Shown: positions 1-5,913, counted from the first letter of the stretch. The stretch: 5,913 nucleotides of DNA from Acidobacteriota bacterium (GCA_003224135.1 QHYO01000039.1:1-5913); one strand, 5' to 3'. Program-made: numbers and translations. Notes: generated by a model from the letters alone, not told the origin.

Positions 1-724
1 CCAGCATATTCAACGCAATTGGCTTCACCGCCGGACCGGCGTATCCGCCGTGGCCGCCCTTCCCGCCGATGTTAGGCGTGATTTCCAGCGTTTCCAAATC
101 AACGCCAATGATGGAATTGAGCGTATTGATGAGCGACAGTGCGTTGGCTCCGGCCGCCACCGCGGCCCGCGCCGGTATCACAATGTCCGAAATATTTGGC
201 GTGAGTTTCACGATCACAGGAATCTTTGCGACTTCCATCACCCAACGCGTGATCTGCTCGCAATACTCTGGAACCTGGCCAACAGCGCTGCCCATGCCGC
301 GCTCACTCATGCCGTGCGGACATCCGTAGTTCAATTCGATTCCATCGGCGCCGGTATCCTGAATGCGGTGAATCATGTCGTGCCAGGTCTCCGGCTTGGA
401 CTCCACCATCGCAGAGGCAATGACAGCGCGGTCCGGCCACGCGCGTTTTACTTCGGCGATTTCGCGAAGATTTACTTCCAGCGGACGGTCGGAGATCAGC
501 TCAACGTTGTTAATGGCCAGCATTTTCTGGCCGCCGTAGTGCCACGCTCCGTAGCGATTGGAAACATTCAGCACCGGCGGGCCGATTGTTTTCCAGACGG
601 CACCGCCCCAGCCTGCTTCAAACGCGCGATGCACCTGCATGCCGGAATTGCTCGGTGGCGCCGAGGCCAGCCAAAAAGGATTCGGCGAACGAATCCCGGC
701 GAAATTGATGCTGAGGTCAGCCAC
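1..724 (-). CDS. preA: NAD-dependent dihydropyrimidine dehydrogenase catalytic subunit PreA (5' part, truncated by window edge)
   Basis: This cytoplasmic FMN enzyme reduces the 5,6 double bond of uracil or thymine, the first step of reductive pyrimidine catabolism, using electrons delivered by PreT. The 241 visible residues cover most of the DHOD-like TIM barrel. Compared with mammalian DPD (numbering from memory), N73, N132 and N200-T201 match substrate residues N609, N668 and N736-T737 with identical spacing (59 and 68 residues). C135 in NYGCPHGM matches the catalytic acid C671, and K45 and K173 match the FMN-contacting lysines K574 and K709. The loop between K45 and N73 is 7 residues shorter than in mammals. 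The C-terminal ferredoxin-like 4Fe-4S domain expected in this family lies outside the window. The start chosen is GTG at 724-722, giving MADLSINFAG. GAAAGG at 740-735 is a plausible ribosome binding site 10 nt upstream, inside preT. The gene overlaps the preT stop by 8 bp, so the two are probably translationally coupled. Function is secure; the exact pyrimidine preference is inferred. Confidence 0.94.
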   Translation of the reverse strand, partial: MADLSINFAGIRSPNPFWLASAPPSNSGMQVHRAFEAGWGGAVWKTIGPPVLNVSNRYGAWHYGGQKMLAINNVELISDRPLEVNLREIAEVKRAWPDRAVIASAMVESKPETWHDMIHRIQDTGADGIELNYGCPHGMSERGMGSAVGQVPEYCEQITRWVMEVAKIPVIVKLTPNISDIVIPARAAVAAGANALSLINTLNSIIGVDLETLEITPNIGGKGGHGGYAGPAVKPIALNML

Positions 725-2042
725 GTGGCACCAGCCTTTCGTGAATCGATCGCGCGGCAAGTTTGCCGTCTTGGACAGCCATTACAGTCGAGGCGGCGCC
801 CCGCGCGCGGATCGAATCTCCTCCGGCATAAACACCCGGGATACTTGTTTCAAAGTCCGCAGTCACTTGGATAAATCCCTTTTCCGTCTTGAGCTTCAAC
901 TGGGAAGCCAGCGATGGCTTCTGTTGCCCTATGGCTTTCACGACTTGGTCTGCGGCAAGGAGGAATTCCGATCCCGGGATGGATTGCGGCGAGGGCCGCC
1001 CGGAAGCATCCGTTGCCCCCAGACTCATTCGCAGGCACTCCAGAGATTTCACAGTTCCATTTTCCGAGTGGACTCGCACAGGTTGCGTCAAAAACGAGAA
1101 GTTCACGCCTTCGCGCTTAATGAAGTCGTACTCGTGGGGGTACGCGGTCATTTCTTTTTCGGTGCGCCGATACACCATCGTGACTTGGCCGGCACCGAGG
1201 CGTTTGGCAATCGTGGCGCAATCAATCGCAGTGTTTCCTGCGCCGACAACCACAACGTTCTGTCCAACAACAAGGTTACGCGCGGCAAGTTCGCTTTGCT
1301 CGATGTAGTCCAGTCCATCGATGATGTGGCCTTCGCCGGGAATGCCCAGGGCTGGTGTGGCACCGAGACCGACGCCGAGAAAGACCGCGTCAAAGTTCGC
1401 TTGCAGTTCGGCGAATGTGATATCGACGCCGAGTTCCTTGCCTGACTCCAGCTTCACCCCAAGCTTTTCAATCATCGCCACTTCGGCCAGCGCTATTTCG
1501 ATCGGCTCGCGAAGGCCGATGATGCCGTAGGTAGAAAGGCCACCCGCCAGATCGCGTTTTTCAAACAACGTCACACGGTGTCCGCGTTTCGCGAGTTCGC
1601 CAGCACAGGAGAGACCCGCGGGACCGGCGCCAATGATCGCCACTTTCTGGCCCGTTGAACTTGCGGGCTGGAACAGCTGGATTCGGTTGTTAGAAACGAA
1701 GTCCATAGCATGTCGCTGAAGCCTGCCGATGGCGATGGGCTTGTGCTCCGCGCTGAGAACACAAGCGCCTTCGCACAATTCCTGCACCGGGCACACACGC
1801 GCGCAGGTGGCGCCGAGGAGATTCGACTCCAGAATGGTACGCGCAGAGCCGCGCAAATTCTCCGTCGCAATTTTCTTGATGAACTTGGGTATGTCGATGT
1901 GCGTGGGGCAAGCATGGGTACACGGGGCGTCATAGCACATCAGGCAGCGTGCTGCTTCGACGGCAGCTTCGTTGCGCGTTAGCGGCGGCAGGAGCTCGTC
2001 GAGCGCATTCCTACGTGCAGCGCTTTGCGGAATATCCGTCAA
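717..2042 (-). CDS. preT: NAD(P)H-oxidising subunit PreT of dihydropyrimidine dehydrogenase
   Basis: PreT takes electrons from NAD(P)H through FAD and passes them over Fe-S clusters to PreA. Numbering is from the TTG at 2042 (441 aa). Residues 33-45 hold CLMCYDAPC and C45; C80, C84, C90 and C94 follow. Q109, in the motif GRLQR, sits where DPD has its unusual Gln cluster ligand (Q156, from memory). GltD-type glutamate synthase subunits, the main look-alike, usually have Glu there, so Q favours PreT. GAGPAG at 138-143 with acidic E161 is the FAD Rossmann fold. GAGNTA at 267-272 is the second dinucleotide fold, followed by an Arg pair at 292-293. GGD at 407-409 is the C-terminal FAD motif. Immediate overlap with preA settles the role. 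The start is uncertain: TTG at 2066 would add 8 residues but has no clear ribosome binding site, whereas TTG at 2042 has AGAGG 5 nt upstream. An in-frame TAG at 2102-2100 limits the 5' end, and no in-frame ATG is available. The cofactor (NADH or NADPH) cannot be decided by eye. Confidence 0.93.
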   Translation of the reverse strand: MTDIPQSAARRNALDELLPPLTRNEAAVEAARCLMCYDAPCTHACPTHIDIPKFIKKIATENLRGSARTILESNLLGATCARVCPVQELCEGACVLSAEHKPIAIGRLQRHAMDFVSNNRIQLFQPASSTGQKVAIIGAGPAGLSCAGELAKRGHRVTLFEKRDLAGGLSTYGIIGLREPIEIALAEVAMIEKLGVKLESGKELGVDITFAELQANFDAVFLGVGLGATPALGIPGEGHIIDGLDYIEQSELAARNLVVGQNVVVVGAGNTAIDCATIAKRLGAGQVTMVYRRTEKEMTAYPHEYDFIKREGVNFSFLTQPVRVHSENGTVKSLECLRMSLGATDASGRPSPQSIPGSEFLLAADQVVKAIGQQKPSLASQLKLKTEKGFIQVTADFETSIPGVYAGGDSIRARGAASTVMAVQDGKLAARSIHERLVPRG

Positions 2043-2047
2043 CAGAT

Positions 2048-2052
2048 CCTCT
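2048..2052 (-). promoter_or_regulatory. Ribosome binding site supporting the internal TTG start of preT
   Basis: On the minus strand AGAGG (within CAGAGGAT) is followed after 5 nt by TTG at 2042-2040. The more upstream in-frame TTG at 2066 is preceded by AT-rich sequence without a Shine-Dalgarno match. The two choices differ by only 8 residues and do not affect any domain. Confidence 0.4.
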
Positions 2053-2090
2053 GATCGTGAAGCCAAAAATAAGATTGCATCGCTCGGGAT

Positions 2091-2123
2091 GAAAGAAGGC
2101 TAGAAGCGAGGGATGCTTCTTTC
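2091..2123 (-). repeat. Inverted repeat in the spacer between the permease gene and preT
   Basis: Two mutually exclusive perfect stems can form in this intercistronic spacer. AGAAGC (2102-2107) pairs with GCTTCT (2115-2120) over a 7-nt loop. GAAAGAAG (2091-2098) pairs with CTTCTTTC (2116-2123). On the minus-strand transcript the inner stem is followed by a pyrimidine-rich stretch (CCTTCTTTC) but not a true U run. It could be a weak attenuator or an RNA-processing or stability hairpin that sets permease and enzyme levels apart. The function is inferred only. Confidence 0.35.
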
Positions 2124-2147
2124 AATAGACATTCTGCGGGCAAAAGC

Positions 2148-3545
2148 CTACTTCAACAAGGGGGCTTGCTTCGGCATCGACAAAAAATACACTCCGCCGG
2201 AAACTACGAAACCGATAAACCAGGCATAGTCATAAAGCCAGCGCACCGCTGGCGCAGCAAGGCCCATGAGTGCGACCGCGACACCCACTGCCAACGCCAC
2301 GATGGCCTTGGGGTTGAACCCCCGCAGGTATTCATACGCGCCACCACGGCGATACAAATCCTCTACGACAAGTTGGCGTCGTCGCACCAGGTAGTAGTCG
2401 AAGATCATGATCCCCGCGATCGGTCCCAGCAGCGCCGAGCAACCCACCAGCCAGCCAAAAATGTAAGAGCTGAAATCACTGATCAACTTCCAGGGCATCA
2501 TCAAAATTCCCACGAAGCCAGTGATTAGGCCACCCGCCCGAAAGGAGATGAGGCTGGGTCGCAAGTTGGAAAAGTCGTTTGAAGGAGACACCACATTGGC
2601 GGCAACGTTGGTGTTTAGTGTGGCGAGAAGCAAAGCAAATAAGGCGATGAGAGCTACAACTGGCTGATTGAACCGTCCCAGCAAGACAACCGGATCCAAA
2701 ATTGCCTCACCAAAAATTACGGCCGATGCAGAGGTGACCGCGACGCCGATAAATGAATACAGCGTCATTGCTGTCGGCAATCCAAGCGCCTGCCCAACCA
2801 TTTGTGCGCGTTGCGATTTGGCGTAGCGCGTGAAGTCGGGAATGTTCAGAGCCACCGTCGACCAGAAGCCCACCATCCCGGTAAGCGCAGGAATGAAGAA
2901 ACGCACAAACTCAGACGTGTTGTGAAACTTACTCTGCGTATGCAGCACCGGACCGAATCCACCCGCTTTGCGCGTAATCCAGAAAAGAAGAACCAATCCC
3001 ACGACAAGCATGAACGGCGCGCCGACGCCTTCCAGGAATTTGATCGTTTCTATCCCGCGCCAGATGACGAGCATATTGATTGCCCAGAAAAGAAAAAAGC
3101 AGATCCAGCTGCTGGTGGGAAAATTTGCGGCGCCTGGCCACAAGATACGGAGCATGGAGTAGATGGCTTGCCCGCCAATCCACGTCTGGATGCCGAACCA
3201 GCCGCATGCCACCAGCGCGCGCAGAATTGCAGGAACATTCGCTCCGCGCACACCGAATGACGCGCGCACAAAAACAGGAAACGGGATGCCATAACGAGTG
3301 CCGGCATGCGCATTCAGCAGCATGGGAATCAAGACAATCAAATTTCCCAGAAGGATGGTGAGAACTGCCTGAATCCAGCCCATGCCGCCCGCAATCAGGC
3401 CAGAGGCCAGCATGTACGTGGGAATACATACGCTCATGGCCACCCACAGCGACGCGTAGTTGTAGGTGCCCCAAGAGCGCTTCTCTGACGGAATCGGAGC
3501 CAGGTCAGGGTTGTACAGAGACGGATCGATCCGTGTTAGTTCCAT
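2148..3545 (-). CDS. NCS1-family nucleobase:cation symporter (probable pyrimidine or hydantoin permease)
   Basis: This 465-aa inner-membrane transporter has about 12 helices (roughly residues 30-52, 57-77, 104-130, 146-163, 174-190, 213-235, 252-278, 295-318, 333-350, 358-385, 412-432 and 437-457) in the LeuT-like fold. It matches the benzylhydantoin carrier Mhp1 at the substrate site: W122 and Q126 (TWIGGQ) correspond to W117/Q121, W228 (GFWSTVALNIPDFTR) to W220, and N317 (NTNVAANVVSPSNDF) to N318, numbering from memory. The basic tail of helix 10, DYYLVRRR at 383-390, is a family hallmark. N311 falls where Mhp1 has the sodium ligand S312, so the coupling ion may differ. The ATG at 3545 has CAGGGA at 3559-3554, 8 nt upstream. 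The gene runs in the same direction as preT and preA, 105 nt ahead of preT, so uracil, thymine or a dihydropyrimidine/hydantoin is the likely cargo. The family call is firm; the substrate is inferred from context. Confidence 0.92.
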   Translation of the reverse strand: MELTRIDPSLYNPDLAPIPSEKRSWGTYNYASLWVAMSVCIPTYMLASGLIAGGMGWIQAVLTILLGNLIVLIPMLLNAHAGTRYGIPFPVFVRASFGVRGANVPAILRALVACGWFGIQTWIGGQAIYSMLRILWPGAANFPTSSWICFFLFWAINMLVIWRGIETIKFLEGVGAPFMLVVGLVLLFWITRKAGGFGPVLHTQSKFHNTSEFVRFFIPALTGMVGFWSTVALNIPDFTRYAKSQRAQMVGQALGLPTAMTLYSFIGVAVTSASAVIFGEAILDPVVLLGRFNQPVVALIALFALLLATLNTNVAANVVSPSNDFSNLRPSLISFRAGGLITGFVGILMMPWKLISDFSSYIFGWLVGCSALLGPIAGIMIFDYYLVRRRQLVVEDLYRRGGAYEYLRGFNPKAIVALAVGVAVALMGLAAPAVRWLYDYAWFIGFVVSGGVYFLSMPKQAPLLK

Positions 3546-3581
3546 TCCTCATGTCCCTGGAAAATCTGAATAAGGCGTCAC

Positions 3582-3590
3582 ACTATAGCA
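3582..3590 (-). promoter_or_regulatory. Candidate extended -10 promoter for the permease-preT-preA genes
   Basis: On the minus strand the sequence reads TGCTATAGT: a good -10 hexamer (TATAGT) with the TG dinucleotide of an extended -10 element. No convincing -35 box lies 17 nt upstream, which extended -10 promoters can tolerate. Initiation would fall near 3575, leaving a leader of about 30 nt before the ATG at 3545. This is motif matching only. Confidence 0.35.
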
Positions 3591-3611
3591 AGTATTTCGG
3601 CAAATTCTATC

Positions 3612-3619
3612 GTTGCAAC
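3612..3619. promoter_or_regulatory. Small palindrome GTTGCAAC, possible operator
   Basis: GTTGCAAC is a perfect 8-bp palindrome centred about 40 bp upstream of the predicted permease transcription start, where a regulator could contact RNA polymerase or cover the missing -35 region. The flanks extend the symmetry poorly and no regulator gene is in the window, so it could be chance. Confidence 0.18.
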
Positions 3620-3713
3620 AAGTGGGGGATTCTCGGTATGGCCCGCCCGGGTGTCTGATATCTAAATGTCGTGAAGCGGCTCGTGAGTTTCGATCCTAGA
3701 AAAGGAACTGCTC

Positions 3714-3797
3714 ATGAAATTGAAAGCTGTCACAATCGCCTATGTACATTCTTTGAGCCAGAGGAATGCTCTAGGCTCGGCGCACAAGTGGTTCTGA
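3714..3797 (+). CDS. 27-codon upstream ORF, possible leader peptide of the exporter gene
   Basis: An ATG at 3714 opens a 27-residue ORF that starts MKLKAVTIAY and ends in HKWF before TGA at 3795-3797. AAAAGGAA at 3700-3707 leaves 7 nt from GGA to the ATG, a clearly better ribosome binding site than the one in front of the exporter (weak GAGCGAG at 3796-3802). The ORF ends 9 nt before the exporter ATG and lies in the same frame, so a ribosome terminating here would sit on the exporter start. It contains a strong hairpin (3755-3778). This is the geometry of leader peptides that control some resistance and efflux genes. The peptide has no recognisable domain and no obvious arrest motif, and an ORF this short can arise by chance. 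Confidence 0.35.
   Translation: MKLKAVTIAYVHSLSQRNALGSAHKWF
3755..3778 (+). promoter_or_regulatory. Hairpin in the leader of the exporter mRNA
   Basis: GAGCC (3755-3759) plus AGAG (3760-3763) pair with CTCT (3769-3772) plus GGCTC (3774-3778), giving 9 base pairs with one bulged A at 3773 and a 5-nt GAATG loop. No U run follows, so it is not an intrinsic terminator. Its 3' arm can alternatively pair with the exporter's ribosome binding region: GCTCGG at 3775-3780 with CTGAGC at 3794-3799, 6 pairs including one G-U. Two exclusive structures next to a start codon suggest translational control. As DNA, the interrupted palindrome could instead be a repressor site. Confidence 0.4.
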
Positions 3798-3806
3798 GCG
3801 AGAATT

Positions 3807-5351
3807 ATGACCAGCGTCGCCAAATTTCCGTGTGACCAGGCCGTGATGTTGGCTGGGAGGTCCGATTCTTCCTGCGCTGGCCGAGGCGCGTGGGTGCTTG
3901 CGGCGACGATTCTAGGGTCGAGCATGGCATTCATCGACGGGACGGTGGTGAACGTTGCGCTTCCAGCACTGCAAGCCGATTTGCACGCGACCATCGCGAA
4001 TGTCCAATGGGTGGTCGAATCCTACGCATTACTGCTGGCGGCGCTCCTGCTTACAGGTGGGTCTCTCGGCGACTACTACGGCCGCCGGAGGATCTTTGCG
4101 ACAGGTGTGATTCTCTTTGCGCTAGCTTCGGTATGGTGCGGAGTTGCCGGGAACGTGGGAGAACTCATTGCGGCGCGGGGAGTGCAGGGACTCGGCGGCG
4201 CACTGCTTGTCCCAAACAGCCTCGCGTTGATCGGAGTGTCCTATTCAAGGGAAGAGCGCGGGCGGGCAATCGGAACATGGTCTGGATTCACTTCGATCAC
4301 GATGGCGATTGGTCCGGTCCTCGGGGGATGGCTGGTGCAGCACCGGTCGTGGCGATGGGCATTTTTTATCAACGTGCCGATTGCGATGGCGGTGATTGTC
4401 CTGACGGCATGGCGAGTGCCGGAAGATACTGTTCGCAACGAAAATTCGAAACTTGACTGGACAGGAGCGCTGCTCGCCTCCGTCGGCCTCGGCGGAATCG
4501 TATACGCATTCATTGAAACGTCGCCCTTAGCGGGATTGGTCGGTGTCGTGGGTTTGGTGGCGTTCGCCGTCAACGAGGCGCAGTCGCGAGAGCCGATGCT
4601 GCCGCTGGCACTGTTCCGCTCACGAAATTTTGATGGAGCCAATCTGTTGACGCTGTTTCTGTACGCGGCCTTGAGCGGCGTGCTGTTCTTTTTTCCGTTA
4701 AATTTGATCCAAGTGCAAGGCTACACGGCGACGAAGGCTGGTGCAGCTCTGCTGCCGCTCATCTTGATGATGTTCTTGTTGTCCCGCTGGTCGGGCGGAC
4801 TTATGAAACGTTACGGTGCGAAGAAGCTGCTCATCATTGGGCCTTTCCTTGCCGGTCTTGGATTTGCATTGTTCGCGAGACCCGACGTCGGTGGTAGTTA
4901 CTGGACGACGTTTTTTCCTGCACTTGTGGTGCTGGGATTGGGATTGGCGATTAGTGTTGCGCCGCTGACAACGACAGTGATGAGCGCTGTGCCGCAGAAT
5001 TATGTTGGCGTTGCTTCGGGAGTAAACAATGCGGTTTCACGTGTCGCCGCGCTGCTGGCAGTGGCAGTTCTGGGATTGGTTCTGAATCATGTGTTCAATC
5101 GCGTCGTCGATTGGACGTCAGGATCGCTGCCAACAGAGATTCGGCAGCAGATCGATGCGCAGCGGCCGAAACTTGCTGCCGCCGAAGTGAGTGACGCTCG
5201 CGGCAGGCAAGCTATTAACGAAGCGTTTGTGGCAGGCTATCGCGCGGTTGTGTGGATCGGCGCGGCTCTCGCAATTCTCAGTTCATTGAGTGCGGCCGTG
5301 CTCATTACCGGCGAAGTTGAATGGGAGGAGGTAGAGCATAGAGCGAATTAG
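3807..5351 (+). CDS. DHA2-family (EmrB/QacA-type) MFS drug:H+ antiporter
   Basis: This 514-aa inner-membrane exporter of the 14-helix major facilitator group probably expels toxic organic compounds in exchange for protons. Helix 1 begins near W29 and carries motif D1 ([15 protein letters not shown]44). Motif A, GDYYGRRR at 88-95, follows helix 2. Motif B has R124 in [14 protein letters not shown]. The antiporter motif C is GPVLGG at 169-174. A soluble loop of about 45 residues (roughly 434-478) precedes helix 14 (roughly 481-502), and the tail is short and acidic (GEVEWEEVE). Length and motif order fit an intact member. The start at ATG 3807 leaves a 28-residue cytoplasmic leader; ATG 3846 is an alternative, and neither has a strong ribosome binding site. 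It is divergent from the pyrimidine genes, with no functional link evident. No MFP or outer-membrane partner or adjacent TetR/MarR regulator is visible. The substrate cannot be told from sequence. Confidence 0.93.
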   Translation: MTSVAKFPCDQAVMLAGRSDSSCAGRGAWVLAATILGSSMAFIDGTVVNVALPALQADLHATIANVQWVVESYALLLAALLLTGGSLGDYYGRRRIFATGVILFALASVWCGVAGNVGELIAARGVQGLGGALLVPNSLALIGVSYSREERGRAIGTWSGFTSITMAIGPVLGGWLVQHRSWRWAFFINVPIAMAVIVLTAWRVPEDTVRNENSKLDWTGALLASVGLGGIVYAFIETSPLAGLVGVVGLVAFAVNEAQSREPMLPLALFRSRNFDGANLLTLFLYAALSGVLFFFPLNLIQVQGYTATKAGAALLPLILMMFLLSRWSGGLMKRYGAKKLLIIGPFLAGLGFALFARPDVGGSYWTTFFPALVVLGLGLAISVAPLTTTVMSAVPQNYVGVASGVNNAVSRVAALLAVAVLGLVLNHVFNRVVDWTSGSLPTEIRQQIDAQRPKLAAAEVSDARGRQAINEAFVAGYRAVVWIGAALAILSSLSAAVLITGEVEWEEVEHRAN

Positions 5352-5387
5352 GTAAATTTGTACTCAGGCAAAGCGTGTAGCCGGAAC

Positions 5388-5414
5388 AAGACTGTTCGGT
5401 CTTAGAAGTTTTTT
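5388..5414 (+). terminator. Probable intrinsic terminator after the exporter gene
   Basis: AAGACT (5388-5393) pairs with GGTCTT (5398-5403), including one terminal G-U, around a GTTC loop. Six T residues follow at 5409-5414 after a 5-nt gap (AGAAG). The stem is short and AT-rich, and the gap before the T run is longer than ideal. An overlapping alternative stem (CCGGAACA with TGTTCGG, 5381-5399) uses the same bases. The position, 37 nt after the exporter stop, is right for a terminator. Confidence 0.45.
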
Positions 5415-5441
5415 CCCCGCGCTCAAGCATAAAAATCACGC

Positions 5442-5480
5442 CCCGCCTTCCAATCCCCTTTAAATGTTTGGAGTGGCGGG
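5442..5480. repeat. Long imperfect inverted repeat upstream of the secreted-protein gene
   Basis: CCCGCC (5442-5447) pairs with GGCGGG (5475-5480). After a small internal loop, TCCAA (5449-5453) pairs with TTGGA (5468-5472), enclosing a 14-nt loop. On the plus strand no T run follows. On the minus strand the stem is followed within a few bases by five T residues (complement of 5431-5435), which would suit a terminator for leftward transcripts, but no leftward gene is visible to its right. It may be a leader structure or operator for the downstream gene. Confidence 0.3.
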
Positions 5481-5546
5481 AGTTATTTGGCTCGGGAATG
5501 GCCGTCGATTTGCTGCGCTTATTTTGTCCAGTCACATATCTAAACA

Positions 5547-5551
5547 AGAGG
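5547..5551 (+). promoter_or_regulatory. Ribosome binding site fixing a GTG start
   Basis: AGAGG at 5547-5551 lies 6 nt before GTG at 5558. An in-frame TGA at 5552-5554 rules out any earlier start, so the GTG is strongly supported. Confidence 0.6.
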
Positions 5552-5557
5552 TGACTC

Positions 5558-5913
5558 GTGAAGAAGACGCGTGCAAGTTATCTTTTTTGGGCTGCCGTGG
5601 TGGCGGCTCTTGTGTTACCGTGGGCGGCTGGCGCAGGCGGAACTCACGACCAGATCGGTCTGGCGCAGAATCCTTCCTCGCAGCCGACGACGCAAGATAA
5701 TTCCCAGCGGAACGACCAAAACGATGTGAAGACCTTCACCGGCACAATCTCGAAGAGCAATGGAAACTATGTTCTCGAGGAATCAACTGTTGGAGGGACG
5801 TATGGCCTCGATGACCAGAAAACGGCCAGCAACTATGAAGGAAAGAAGGTAGTGGTGACAGGGACGTACGACTCGGACAGCAAGACCATACACGTACAGA
5901 AGATTGAAGAATT
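5558..5913 (+). CDS. Secreted DUF5818-like small protein (3' end beyond window)
   Basis: The 118 visible residues begin at GTG 5558 and have no stop before the window ends. A signal peptide is clear: basic MKKTR, a hydrophobic core at about 8-23, and a likely cleavage after A26 (AGA|GG). A polar linker rich in Gln, Asn, Asp, Ser and Thr covers about 31-56. A compact beta-rich domain follows: FTGTISKSNGNYVLEE at 60-75, YGLDD at 82-86, GKKVVVTGTYD at 95-105 and IHVQKIE at 111-117. This pattern (F-x-G-x-I, G-x-Y-V-L, Y-x-L-D-D, G-K-x-V-x-V-T-G) resembles the DUF5818 proteins I know from Acidobacteriota, probably an OB-like barrel of unknown function. Mature protein is expected in the periplasm or outside. 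The family name is from memory; secretion is more certain than the family. The domain is nearly complete, so few residues may be missing. It sits behind a probable terminator and likely has its own promoter. Confidence 0.72.
   Translation, partial: MKKTRASYLFWAAVVAALVLPWAAGAGGTHDQIGLAQNPSSQPTTQDNSQRNDQNDVKTFTGTISKSNGNYVLEESTVGGTYGLDDQKTASNYEGKKVVVTGTYDSDSKTIHVQKIEE

Noticed and set aside
1..724. Dihydroorotate dehydrogenase as the identity of the left-end gene
   Set aside because: The barrel is related, but ERGMGSAVGQ and the exact DPD spacing of N73, N132 and N200, together with linkage to PreT, point to dihydropyrimidine dehydrogenase.
50..874. A 274-codon plus-strand ORF at the left end
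   Set aside because: It is antisense to preA, where every visible catalytic residue is conserved in the minus-strand frame. No coherent protein family is visible in the plus-strand reading.
558..1445. A 295-codon plus-strand ORF
   Set aside because: It lies antisense to preT and preA, whose motifs are unambiguous. The translation is rich in Arg, His and Gly, as expected for a reverse-frame artefact of GC-rich coding DNA.
717..2042. Glutamate synthase small subunit (GltD) as the identity of the flavoprotein
   Set aside because: GltD shares the same domain order, but the overlapping downstream gene is PreA rather than GltB, and Q109 occupies the DPD-type cluster ligand position.
3613..3642. 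Plus-strand promoter TTGCAA with an 18-nt spacer and TATGGC
   Set aside because: Both hexamers match the consensus poorly, so I do not call a promoter for the exporter. Its promoter remains unidentified.
3755..3778. Intrinsic terminator before the exporter gene
   Set aside because: The stem is strong but no T run follows; the next bases are GGCGCACAAG.
3671..3835. A 54-codon GTG-start ORF on the plus strand overlapping the leader ORF and the exporter start
   Set aside because: It has no Shine-Dalgarno sequence, no recognisable motif, and runs into the exporter coding sequence in another frame. ORFs of this length are expected by chance.
5464..5700. Plus-strand ORF overlapping the start of the secreted-protein gene
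   Set aside because: It is in a different frame from the gene with the clear ribosome binding site, signal peptide and beta-rich domain, and it has no such support itself.

Overview
The window looks like ordinary chromosome from a soil-type bacterium, most likely an acidobacterium. That guess rests mainly on the right-hand gene, a short secreted protein resembling the DUF5818 family that I associate with Acidobacteriota. The mid-50s GC look and the mix of ATG, GTG and TTG starts are compatible but not diagnostic. No RNA gene, CRISPR array, insertion sequence or phage gene is visible.

Left part (1-3545, minus strand): a catabolic gene set read right to left. An NCS1-family nucleobase/hydantoin permease comes first (3545-2148). 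Then come the two subunits of NAD(P)H-dependent dihydropyrimidine dehydrogenase: PreT, the electron-input flavoprotein (about 2042-717), and PreA, the FMN catalytic subunit (724 to beyond base 1). preT and preA overlap by 8 bp. Together they should import a pyrimidine such as uracil or thymine and carry out the first step of reductive pyrimidine breakdown. The later enzymes (dihydropyrimidinase, beta-ureidopropionase) would be expected beyond the left edge.

Middle (3546-3806): a divergent intergenic region. It holds a candidate extended -10 promoter for the permease and a small palindrome near that promoter. Facing right are a 27-codon upstream ORF with a good ribosome binding site and a strong hairpin just before the next gene.

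Right part (3807-5913, plus strand): a 14-helix DHA2 (EmrB/QacA-type) drug exporter, a probable terminator, a structured spacer, and the start of a secreted DUF5818-like protein that runs off the right edge.

The coding content is recognisable and conventional. The most unusual element is the possible leader peptide and hairpin arrangement in front of the exporter. I do not see a convincing undescribed multi-gene system.
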